Source: Clostridiales bacterium UBA1446 (GTDB lineage: Bacteria > Bacillota > Clostridia > Oscillospirales > Oscillospiraceae). From it: a stretch of DNA of 7,546 nucleotides. The position numbers and the translations under genes are program-made. Under the pieces are notes generated by a model. The model saw nothing but the letters and a program-made list of their open reading frames with translations, did no database searches and was not told the origin of the DNA. The stretch spans positions 10,646 to 18,191 of the forward strand of contig DCTG01000194.1 in NCBI GenBank assembly GCA_002329245.1. Direction: 5' to 3'. Shown one piece after another: positions 1-5,738 of this stretch (position 1 is the stretch's first letter; the number at the start of each line of letters is the position of its first letter).

Positions 1-4
1 AGCG

Positions 5-1072
5 TTATTTTTTATATATGATAACCTTATCGGAAGGAAACGCGAAATAAACCGCCTCCCCTTCTTTCGGGATATCATTCTCCGTTATATTTGCGTGAAT
101 TTCGGCTCCAAAGTCGGTTTGGATATCGAGCAGCGTGTCCAGACCCTTGTATGTTGAGTTCAGGATTGTGCCTTTATGGTATCCTTCCTGTTTTGTTCTG
201 GAAATCAAGACCTTTTCAGGCCGTATCGTCATCTCAATCCGGTCGCCCTTGCAACACGGCTGGGGCACCCCGGCGTTTGCAAGCGATAGCAGATAGCCGC
301 CTCCGACGTCGACCTGCAACTCTCCGCCCGAAACCTCGGCCACAGTCCCCTCGATAAAATTGGAAAATCCCATAAAATCGGCGACAAAGCGCTCGGACGG
401 GTGATTGAAGACCTCGGTCGGCTCTCCTTTTTGGAGAATATGTCCGGCGTTCATGATGACGACCCGGTTGGCCAGCGACACGGCCTCCTCCTGGTCATGG
501 GTTACGATAATGGTTGTCAGCCCCAGCTCCTTTTGAATGCGCTTGATTTCTCCCTGCATGTCATGGCGCAGCTTCGCGTCCAAATTGGACAGGGGTTCGT
601 CCAAGAGGAGTACTTCGGGCTCCATGACCAAGGCCCTCGCAAGCGCTACCCGCTGCTGTTGTCCGCCGGAGAGCTGCCTGGGGTACCTGTCTTCCTTTTC
701 CTCCAACTCGACTAGCTTCAGAATTTCCGCAACCCTTTGCCGGATTTCCTTTTTGCCAAGCTTCTTCAGCTTCAGGCTGAAGGCCACGTTGTTGAAAACG
801 GTCATGTGCGGGAACAGGGCGTAATTCTGGAACAGAATTCCCACGTTTCTCTTGTGGGGCGGGGTGCGGTTGACCACCTTTCCGTTTATGGTAATCGTGC
901 CCGAATTCGGTTCCAGAAATCCGGCGATCATCCGGAGAATCGTCGTCTTTCCGCAGCCGCTTGCGCCGAGCAGCGCGACCATCTCGCCTTTTTCCACGGT
1001 CAGATTGATATCCTCCACCGCCGTAAAATCCCCGAATTTTTTCGTCAGGTTTTTAATCTCAAGATATCCCAC
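5..1072 (-). CDS. potA: ABC importer ATP-binding subunit, PotA-like (polyamine-type)
   Basis: This is the ATPase of an ABC importer and should sit on the cytoplasmic face of the two permeases encoded just upstream. The 355-residue protein shows, in order, Walker A GASGCGKTT (36-44), a Q-loop glutamine (Q82), the signature LSGGQQQR (134-141), Walker B VLLLDEP (154-160), the D-loop SNLDAKLR (162-169) and the H-loop histidine H192. A C-terminal extension from about residue 235 fits the TOBE-type regulatory domain of PotA, FbpC and MalK relatives. Translation starts at GTG (1070-1072), placed 6 nt after a strong AGGAGG; the protein then begins MGYLEIKNLTKKFG, normal for the family. It is the third gene of the operon, 11 bp after the potC-like stop. 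The family is clear. The substrate (polyamine, phosphonate, or another small compound) is not determined by this subunit. Confidence 0.93.
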   Translation of the reverse strand: MGYLEIKNLTKKFGDFTAVEDINLTVEKGEMVALLGASGCGKTTILRMIAGFLEPNSGTITINGKVVNRTPPHKRNVGILFQNYALFPHMTVFNNVAFSLKLKKLGKKEIRQRVAEILKLVELEEKEDRYPRQLSGGQQQRVALARALVMEPEVLLLDEPLSNLDAKLRHDMQGEIKRIQKELGLTTIIVTHDQEEAVSLANRVVIMNAGHILQKGEPTEVFNHPSERFVADFMGFSNFIEGTVAEVSGGELQVDVGGGYLLSLANAGVPQPCCKGDRIEMTIRPEKVLISRTKQEGYHKGTILNSTYKGLDTLLDIQTDFGAEIHANITENDIPKEGEAVYFAFPSDKVIIYKK

Positions 1073-1086
1073 ATTGATCCTCCTTA
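1070..1086 (-). promoter_or_regulatory. Translation start region of potA-like gene: GTG start overlapped by an out-of-frame ATG
   Basis: On the minus strand the potC-like stop TAA (1084-1086) runs straight into an AGGAGG ribosome site. This is followed 4 nt later by an ATG (1072-1074) and 6 nt later by the GTG (1070-1072) that opens the ATPase frame. The ATG frame reads only nine codons before a TGA, so it cannot encode the ATPase. The same ribosome site therefore serves a real GTG start and a short decoy frame. Confidence 0.7.
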
Positions 1087-1884
1087 CTGCTTGGCCAACA
1101 TATCAAGACCGATAAACTTATCCGTCAGAATCATCAGCAGCAGCGACAGTCCCATCAAAATGGTGGAGATGGCGGCGACGGTGGGATCAAACTTAAACTC
1201 CATGTAGTTGATGATCTGTACAGGTAAGGTGCTGAATTTTGCCGATGTCAGGAAACTGCTGATTACAACCTCGTCGAACGAGTATAAAAACGCGAGCAGA
1301 GCGCCCGAAATGATCGCGGGGCGTATGATGGGGAGGGTTACTTTCCAGAGGACCTTGGCGGGGTTTGCGCCCAAACTCGCGGCCGCGTCTTCTATCGTCC
1401 AGTCGAAGCCCGTCAGAATACCCACGGAATTCCGGATGATGTAGGGCAGGATAATCACAATGTGGCCGATCAGAATTTTCCAGAACGGGGTAAGGATTCG
1501 GAGCGGCGCGGTCATTTGCAGTAAAACAAAAGCAAACGCGATGGACGGGATAAACAGCGGGGAGGTAAACAGGGAGATCAAAAAACCCTTCCCCTTCATG
1601 TTGTATTTCGTCACGCCGATGGAAGCTAAAACGCCGATGACGACGTCAAACAACGTGGCGAAAAAGGCCACCTTGACGCTATTGAAGAACCCGGATACGA
1701 ATTTGGAGTTTTCGGCGAAGATATTGGCGTACCACCGCAAGGAAAACCCCTGCGGCGGGAACATGATTCCTTCCCCCGCGTTGAACGAGACGATTACGAT
1801 CACGATCATGGGAGCCAAGATAAACGTAAAGGAAAGGAAGGCGATGAACTTAAAAAACCAGTTGGTTTTCCGTTTTTCAGCCAT
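1084..1884 (-). CDS. potC: ABC importer permease, PotC-like
   Basis: This is an inner-membrane permease that pairs with the PotB-like protein. The 266-residue product is strongly hydrophobic, with a first membrane segment around residues 13-33 and several further segments, as expected for a six-helix PotC-type subunit. The cytoplasmic EAA loop that contacts the ATPase is visible at about 165-194 (EDAAASLGANP, then TLPIIRPAIISG). The reading frame is open up to an ATG at 1926, but I chose the ATG at 1884. It has GGGAGG 8 nt upstream (1893-1898), and its N-terminus MAEKRKTNWFF is a short basic stretch leading into a helix. The longer form would add 14 residues lacking a good ribosome site. The start overlaps the potB-like stop by 8 bp (ATGGCTGA), suggesting translational coupling. 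Confidence 0.92.
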   Translation of the reverse strand: MAEKRKTNWFFKFIAFLSFTFILAPMIVIVIVSFNAGEGIMFPPQGFSLRWYANIFAENSKFVSGFFNSVKVAFFATLFDVVIGVLASIGVTKYNMKGKGFLISLFTSPLFIPSIAFAFVLLQMTAPLRILTPFWKILIGHIVIILPYIIRNSVGILTGFDWTIEDAAASLGANPAKVLWKVTLPIIRPAIISGALLAFLYSFDEVVISSFLTSAKFSTLPVQIINYMEFKFDPTVAAISTILMGLSLLLMILTDKFIGLDMLAKQ

Positions 1885-2713
1885 TTCTTGCACCTCCCAC
1901 CCGCTTGGAGACAGCGTCGTTTGCATAGCTCGAAAAAACCTGGAATATCAAAACCGCGAAGACCAAGATATAGCAGATCGCGTTCGCAAACGGAATATTG
2001 AAAGCCGTATGAACCTGATTATAAATAAAGGTGGTGACCGTCAGGTACTGCGCGCCGCCCAACAGCTGCGGGGTGACATAGGAGGTCATGCTGAGCGTAA
2101 AAACAAGCGTGCATCCGGCGACCACGCCGGGGGCGCTGATGGGAACGGTCACCTGAAAGAACGTGCGCAGGGGATTCGCCCCGAGGCTGTAAGCCGCAAA
2201 TTCCACATTCTCGTCAATGGACTGAATCACGCTCATCACGGAAAGGATCATGTAGGGAAGCAGAAGCTGGGCCATACCGATCATAACCGCGGCTTCCGTA
2301 TACATGATTTTCAGCGGGGACTGAATGATCCCCAAGGCAAGCAGGGCCTGATTGACCAGCCCCTTGTCCCCGAGCAGCACCATCCAGCCGTAAGCCCGCA
2401 CCACGGCGCTGACCAAAAAGGGAAAGATAACCGCAATGATCAAAATGCTCTTGAACCGCGAGCGCATCCTTGCAATCACATAGGCGGTGGGATACCCGAG
2501 CAGCAGGCAAAGTAGGGTCGTTTTGACGGAAAGCATGACCGTGCTGCCCAATATGGACATATAAAACGGGTCCGTACAGAACTTGATGTAATAGGTGAGC
2601 TGTTCCGTAACCAGGCCTTTTACAAACACGTACAGGAGCGGTATGATAAAAAACCCCGTCAACGCAATGATGCAAGGCAGCGTGAGCAGGATTGCCTTCT
2701 TCTTTGCTTTCAT
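1877..2713 (-). CDS. potB: ABC importer permease, PotB-like
   Basis: This is the first gene of the minus-strand operon and one half of the membrane channel. The 278-residue protein starts with a basic MKAKKK stretch and a first membrane helix (about 7-30), followed by an external loop and further helices near 55-80, 88-110, 140-163, 195-215 and 243-263. The EAA loop is at about 171-199 (EFAAYSLGANP, then TVPISAPGVVAG), the contact site for the ATPase. The ATG at 2713 is preceded by AAGGAAGG with about 10 nt spacing. The length and helix layout match PotB-type permeases. The gene has a leader of roughly 150 nt from the predicted promoter. The family is well supported; polyamine specificity is only the default annotation. 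Confidence 0.92.
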   Translation of the reverse strand: MKAKKKAILLTLPCIIALTGFFIIPLLYVFVKGLVTEQLTYYIKFCTDPFYMSILGSTVMLSVKTTLLCLLLGYPTAYVIARMRSRFKSILIIAVIFPFLVSAVVRAYGWMVLLGDKGLVNQALLALGIIQSPLKIMYTEAAVMIGMAQLLLPYMILSVMSVIQSIDENVEFAAYSLGANPLRTFFQVTVPISAPGVVAGCTLVFTLSMTSYVTPQLLGGAQYLTVTTFIYNQVHTAFNIPFANAICYILVFAVLIFQVFSSYANDAVSKRVGGARNG

Positions 2714-2723
2714 AGGTCTTTAT

Positions 2724-2782
2724 CCTTCCTTTCTCTGACATTGGGGAAGGTAAAAGAGTTCCTTCGGTAATCGCTTCCCAAA
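2724..2782 (-). promoter_or_regulatory. potB-like leader with competing stems that can mask the ribosome binding site
   Basis: In the minus-strand transcript, the pyrimidine segment CCUUCCCCAA (2741-2750) can pair with three purine segments. These are GAAGG (2761-2765, 10-nt loop), UUGGGAAG (2775-2782, one bulge) and the GGAAGG of the potB-like ribosome site (2724-2729). The pairings are mutually exclusive. Either upstream pairing would leave the ribosome site free; the downstream one would hide it. This is seen by base complementarity only. Purine/pyrimidine-rich segments pair easily by chance, so regulation is a guess. Confidence 0.3.
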
Positions 2783-2802
2783 ATGCAGCAAGGGGCCGTT
2801 AT

Positions 2803-2833
2803 AAAAAAAATGACACACAAAATCGGCGTCATT
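2803..2833 (-). terminator. Terminator-like hairpin in the leader of the transporter operon
   Basis: Read on the minus strand, AAUGACGC pairs with GUGUGUCAUU over 8 bp (one G-U pair) around a 9-nt loop (2809-2833). The eight T residues that follow G-T-C-A occupy 2803-2810. The structure lies about 30 nt downstream of the predicted minus-strand start site and about 90 nt before the potB-like start codon. It could act as a leaky terminator or attenuator. The stem is AU-rich, so termination strength is uncertain. Confidence 0.4.
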
Positions 2834-2850
2834 GCTTTTTCAAACGGTTT

Positions 2851-2870
2851 TTTCATATATTTTCATATAT
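2851..2870. repeat. Perfect 10-bp tandem repeat TTTCATATAT x2 over the minus-strand start site
   Basis: Two identical head-to-tail copies occupy 2851-2860 and 2861-2870. They begin within the -10 hexamer of the minus-strand promoter and cover the predicted start site. One helical turn per copy puts both on the same DNA face, as for a repressor operator, but no bound protein is identified. AT-rich slippage is the alternative. Confidence 0.6.
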
Positions 2871-2897
2871 TGTACTGAGTTTTATGAAGATTGTCAA
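2869..2897 (-). promoter_or_regulatory. Predicted vegetative promoter of the transporter operon
   Basis: On the minus strand TTGACA (2892-2897) is separated by exactly 17 nt from TACAAT (2869-2874), five of six matches to the -10 consensus. Transcription would start near 2862, giving a leader of about 150 nt before the potB-like ATG. Its strand and position fit the operon. Confidence 0.75.
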
Positions 2898-3031
2898 TCG
2901 AAATAATTCACAAGGAGATGCGAATTCTCAGGGATATTCGTGTAATGTTGTACAAGGCTCTGAATTTATTTTTATGCAATAAAAAACGATTAATCTTTCA
3001 TTGGCAGACGTCTTTTCGACGCGGAAAAACC

Positions 3032-3043
3032 GACAAATTTGTC
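3032..3043. promoter_or_regulatory. Perfect 12-bp palindrome, possible operator
   Basis: GACAAATTTGTC reads identically on both strands and lies about 135 bp upstream of both the plus-strand -35 box and the minus-strand -35 box. The midway position would suit a shared regulator of the divergent operons. No match to a known operator consensus is claimed, and a chance palindrome of this size in the spacer is not rare enough to exclude. Confidence 0.3.
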
Positions 3044-3088
3044 CAATAGGCGCTTTTTTTCGAACATCGGCGCGAAGGAAGCCGGGAG

Positions 3089-3108
3089 GCGTTTTTTAAA
3101 CAAAACGC
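3089..3108. repeat. 7-bp perfect inverted repeat with 6-nt loop
   Basis: GCGTTTT (3089-3095) is complementary to AAAACGC (3102-3108). A competing GCGG/CCGC hairpin with an AAAA loop starts inside it (3107-3118). No gene ends immediately before it on either strand, so a terminator role is not supported. Confidence 0.3.
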
Positions 3109-3176
3109 GGAAAACCGCCCCCCGCGAAAGGACTGCGGCCGCCTTGGAAAGATTGTGAAAAGTTGGGGAGATACCA

Positions 3177-3206
3177 TTGACAATTGAATTTGAAAAACTA
3201 TATAAT
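3177..3206 (+). promoter_or_regulatory. Predicted strong vegetative promoter of the catabolic operon
   Basis: TTGACA (3177-3182) and TATAAT (3201-3206) are both exact consensus hexamers, separated by 18 nt. Transcription would start near 3213, about 154 nt before the amidohydrolase start codon. This is the best promoter match seen in the window and is correctly oriented for the plus-strand operon. Confidence 0.8.
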
Positions 3207-3252
3207 CTTCATCAGAGAACAGGAAATAGTAAAATTTACGGCAGGCGGCGAC

Positions 3253-3291
3253 GGCGTCTCGGAGGACGTGTTTCTCCCTGACGCTTTTTTT
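3253..3291 (+). terminator. Intrinsic-terminator-like hairpin in the leader of the catabolic operon
   Basis: GCGTC (3254-3258) pairs with GACGC (3280-3284), and inside it GGAG (3261-3264) pairs with CTCC (3274-3277) across a 2x2 internal loop, leaving a 9-nt loop. Seven T residues follow directly (3285-3291). It lies about 40 nt after the predicted start site and about 75 nt before the start codon. It could therefore prematurely end transcripts from the promoter (attenuation) or define a small RNA of about 80 nt. No leader peptide is apparent. Confidence 0.5.
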
Positions 3292-3352
3292 AAATCCGCA
3301 ATCCGCAAAATTCCCGCTATTCCGAAAAGCGTAACGGGTGCCAAGTAAAAGT

Positions 3353-3369
3353 AGAGGATGTCGGAAATG
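3353..3369 (+). promoter_or_regulatory. Ribosome binding site that decides the M20 hydrolase start
   Basis: AGAGG (3353-3357) directly abuts an in-frame ATG at 3358, leaving no spacer. The next in-frame ATG at 3367 has a 9-nt spacer. The second is therefore the likelier start, shortening the protein by three residues. Confidence 0.65.
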
Positions 3370-4557
3370 AACTACGAACAAATAAAAAATGAAATCGAAC
3401 AGATTTACACGCGGATGGTGGACCGCAGACGGCGGATTCATCAGCACCCCGAGCTGTCCTTTGAAGAATACGACACGACGGAGTATATCTGCAGCGAGCT
3501 TCGCGCCATGGGGATTACGGAAATCGCGCGGCCGGCGAAAACGGGAGCCGCCGCGACGATCCGGGGCGCGTTTCCCGGCAAAACCATCGCGCTGCGCGCG
3601 GATATCGACGCGCTGCCGATACAGGAGTGCAACGATCTGCCCTTCCGCTCGCAAAACGAAAACGTCATGCACGCCTGCGGGCACGACGGACATGCCGCCA
3701 TTCTGCTTACCGCCGCCGAACTCCTGCACCGGCACAAAGCGGAGCTGCACGGGACCGTCATCTGCATTTTTCAGCATGCCGAGGAACGCGCGCCGGGCGG
3801 CGCCATTGATTTTTATAACGCCGGACTCATGCGGGGCGTGGACGAGCTGTACGGCTTTCACCTCTCCTCCACCTTTCCGACGGGAACCTTCGGCCTGAAA
3901 GACGGCGTTCTGACCTCCGCAACCGACCGCTTCGATATCCGGGTCATCGGAAAGGGAGGACATTCGGCAATCCCGGAAACGACGATCGATCCGATCGTGT
4001 TGGGCGCGCAAATCATTTTGGCGCTTCAAACCGTCGTTTCCAGGCGGATTCGGGCGTTTGACTCGGCCGTACTGTCCATCTGCGCGGCGCACGCCGGGGA
4101 TGTATACAATGTCATTCCGGACGAAATGGTTCTCACGGGCTCCCTGCGCACCTTTTCGGAACAGATTCGCGCGCAGATCCCCGAAATGATGGAGCAGATC
4201 GTTTCGAGCATTGTGAAATCGGCCGGAGGCGGGTATGAATTTCGCTTTGAGAAGGGCTACGGCAGCGTGGTGAACGACAAGGAGCTTGCGCGGAATGCGG
4301 AGCGGGTGCTGGCTGCCCTTTACGGCGAGAAGAGCATCCTGTCCATCGAGCCCGTGACGCCCGGCGAGGATTTTTCCGCCCTGCAGAAGGACTGCCCGGC
4401 CCTTTTTGTGGAAATCGGCACGGCGGACCCGAACAAGGGAACGGATCTGCCGCACCACAACGCCAAGTATATTTTAGACGAGGAAGGGCTGCGCTACGGC
4501 CTCGGCTATGTTTTGGGCATGGTATTTGATTCCTTAAAGGCCATAACCGAATCCTGA
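3367..4557 (+). CDS. M20-family metal-dependent amidohydrolase (N-acyl-amino-acid / hippurate hydrolase type)
   Basis: This is a cytoplasmic hydrolase with two metal ions that cleaves an amide, typically removing an acyl or aromatic acyl group from an amino acid. From the ATG at 3367 it has 396 residues, usual for the M20D branch. Visible motifs are HQHPELSFEE (25-34), RADIDALP (77-84), the metal motif HACGHDGH (102-109, ligands C104 and H106), the EE pair E139/E140, H165 in GFHLS, GKGGHSAIP, EDFSAL, and the C-terminal LPHHN (H363/H364). No signal peptide is seen. Two positions differ from the form I regard as usual: FQHAEE instead of FQPAEE, and IPE instead of xPH after GGHSA. The gene is first in the operon after a strong promoter and long leader. 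The substrate is undetermined; hippurate, N-acetyl amino acids and auxin-type conjugates are all used by relatives. Confidence 0.92.
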   Translation: MNYEQIKNEIEQIYTRMVDRRRRIHQHPELSFEEYDTTEYICSELRAMGITEIARPAKTGAAATIRGAFPGKTIALRADIDALPIQECNDLPFRSQNENVMHACGHDGHAAILLTAAELLHRHKAELHGTVICIFQHAEERAPGGAIDFYNAGLMRGVDELYGFHLSSTFPTGTFGLKDGVLTSATDRFDIRVIGKGGHSAIPETTIDPIVLGAQIILALQTVVSRRIRAFDSAVLSICAAHAGDVYNVIPDEMVLTGSLRTFSEQIRAQIPEMMEQIVSSIVKSAGGGYEFRFEKGYGSVVNDKELARNAERVLAALYGEKSILSIEPVTPGEDFSALQKDCPALFVEIGTADPNKGTDLPHHNAKYILDEEGLRYGLGYVLGMVFDSLKAITES

Positions 4558-4582
4558 ACGGCAAATTGGGCAAAAACCGCTC

Positions 4583-4600
4583 CCTCTCCCGCGAAAGAGG
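4583..4600 (+). other. Short hairpin between the first and second catabolic genes
   Basis: CCTCT (4583-4587) pairs with AGAGG (4596-4600) around an 8-nt loop, followed by a T-rich but interrupted stretch. It may be a weak terminator or a transcript-processing stem in the 106-bp gap. The rest of the gap shows no promoter I would defend, so read-through from the first gene is assumed. Confidence 0.25.
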
Positions 4601-4663
4601 ATTCGTTTTCTTTAGGGGACTTTCGTTATTTCCCAAACTATGTTGATCGGAGACGCAAGCTGC

Positions 4664-5725
4664 ATGAAGGTCAGTCAGATCGAGACGCCGGCGCTGATTT
4701 TGGAGAAGCGCGTTTTGGAAGAAAACATGGCGAGGATGGACGCGCTTTTGGCCGATTCTCCCATGCGCCTTTACCCGCACTATAAGTCCCACAAGTGCCC
4801 CCGCATCGCGCGGCTGCAGCTGCAGCGCGGCGCGGCGGGCATCACCTGCGCGAAGCTTTCGGAGGCGGAGGACCTCGCGGACGCGGGCGTGCCTACGATC
4901 GTCATCGCAAATCAGGTCGTACAGCCGGAAAAATTAGGCCGGCTCGCCATTTTGGCCGGAAAGTGCCGCCTTACGGTCTGCGCCGACAGCGACGAGAACA
5001 TTTTGGCGTTGGAGCGGGCTATGGCCGTATCGGGCGGGACGCTCCATGTCTTGGTTGAATACGACGTGGGGATGCGCCGCTGCGGCGCGGAAACCCGGGA
5101 GGAAGTGCTGCCCCTCGCAAAACTGATCGAAGCGCAGCCGCACCTTCGCTTCGAGGGCATTCAGGCCTATGCCGGCCACCTGGCCCACGAGCGCAATTTG
5201 GAGCTGCGCGAGCGGGAGATGCGCCGTATCGAGGAGGATGTGCGAAACTTAAAACGCTTCTTGGAGGATAACGGCATGCAGGTTCGCGAGGTGGCCGGCG
5301 GCAGCACGGGCACCGTGATGCAGAAGCCGAGGGATACGGCGTATACACAGCTGCAGGCCGGCAGTTATCTTTTTATGGACTGCGCGTACGGCGCTTTAAA
5401 CCTCCCCTTCCAAAACGCTCTTTTCCTGCTGACCACGGTAATTTCCGTCCGCGCGGACCGTATTACCGTCGACGGCGGCGTCAAGTCGATCGGCATGGAC
5501 CAGGGCGGCCCGCGGGCCGTCGGAATGGAGGACGCCCGCCTTCTCATGAGCGAGGAACACGCAACCGTATCTACGGACGGGAGCCGCTGGAAGCTAAACG
5601 ACAAAATCCGCCTGATTCCCGGGCACTGCTGCACCACGTTCAATTTAATGGATAAGATCTATTTCGTGGACGGCGCGGACGTTTTGGACGTGTGGCCCGT
5701 AGTCAGCCGCGGCAAATCGCAGTAA
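4664..5725 (+). CDS. PLP enzyme, D-threonine aldolase / D-serine dehydratase (DSD1) family
   Basis: This is a fold-type III PLP enzyme of the alanine racemase N-terminal-domain superfamily, acting on D-hydroxy-amino acids. The 353-residue protein begins MKVSQIETPALILEK, the usual family opening. The PLP lysine is likely K41 in PHYKSHKCP (38-46). A pair near the C-terminus, H321-x-C323 in PGHCCTT, matches the Zn-binding HxC of D-serine dehydratases; D-threonine aldolases have HxD there. This favours a dehydratase making a 2-oxo acid plus ammonia, but assignment from one residue is tentative. The frame extends up to an ATG at 4640, but that one has no ribosome site. The ATG at 4664 has GGAGA about 10 nt upstream and fits family N-termini. 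The gene is 13 bp upstream of the deacylase and surely cotranscribed with it. Substrate and reaction remain open; the fold is confident. Confidence 0.88.
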   Translation: MKVSQIETPALILEKRVLEENMARMDALLADSPMRLYPHYKSHKCPRIARLQLQRGAAGITCAKLSEAEDLADAGVPTIVIANQVVQPEKLGRLAILAGKCRLTVCADSDENILALERAMAVSGGTLHVLVEYDVGMRRCGAETREEVLPLAKLIEAQPHLRFEGIQAYAGHLAHERNLELREREMRRIEEDVRNLKRFLEDNGMQVREVAGGSTGTVMQKPRDTAYTQLQAGSYLFMDCAYGALNLPFQNALFLLTTVISVRADRITVDGGVKSIGMDQGGPRAVGMEDARLLMSEEHATVSTDGSRWKLNDKIRLIPGHCCTTFNLMDKIYFVDGADVLDVWPVVSRGKSQ

Positions 5726-5738
5726 GGAGACCTATAAC

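Larger units (their letters stand above)
2898..3176. other. Non-coding centre of the divergent spacer
   Basis: I see no convincing gene between the two promoters. The left part is AT-rich. From about 3060 to 3145 it becomes GC-rich, with short self-complementary stretches. A frame of 43 codons at 2918-3049 has AAGGAG directly abutting its ATG, too close for normal initiation, and resembles no protein I know. The region could hold regulator sites for either operon. Confidence 0.6.

Noticed and set aside
1460..2515. A 351-codon open frame on the plus strand across the permease genes
   Set aside because: It is antisense to two clear membrane proteins, has low-complexity basic/His-rich composition and no family resemblance.
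2832..2861. A plus-strand TTGCTT-18-TATATT promoter-like pair
   Set aside because: It is a weak match in AT-rich repeat sequence and leads to no gene; the consensus promoter at 3177 serves the operon.
2922..2936. A CodY-box-like sequence, AATTCTCAGGGATAT
   Set aside because: It has five mismatches to the 15-bp consensus, which is expected by chance in an AT-rich spacer.
2918..3049. A 43-codon plus-strand frame with AAGGAG next to its ATG
   Set aside because: The ribosome motif abuts the start codon with no spacer, no solid promoter precedes it, and the product resembles nothing known. It was left as non-coding spacer.
2884..3212. A 9-bp word AATCTTCAT present in both divergent promoters (2884-2892 minus, 3204-3212 plus)
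   Set aside because: It sits at different places relative to the two promoters, and one shared 9-mer in a spacer of this size is close to chance expectation.
2998..4458. A 486-codon open frame on the minus strand opposite the M20 hydrolase
   Set aside because: It is antisense to a gene with complete family motifs, is rich in Arg, Gly and His as shadow frames are, and has no recognisable domain.
4640..4663. An upstream in-frame ATG extending the DSD1-like protein by eight residues
   Set aside because: It has no ribosome site, and the added residues are atypical for the family; the ATG at 4664 is better supported.
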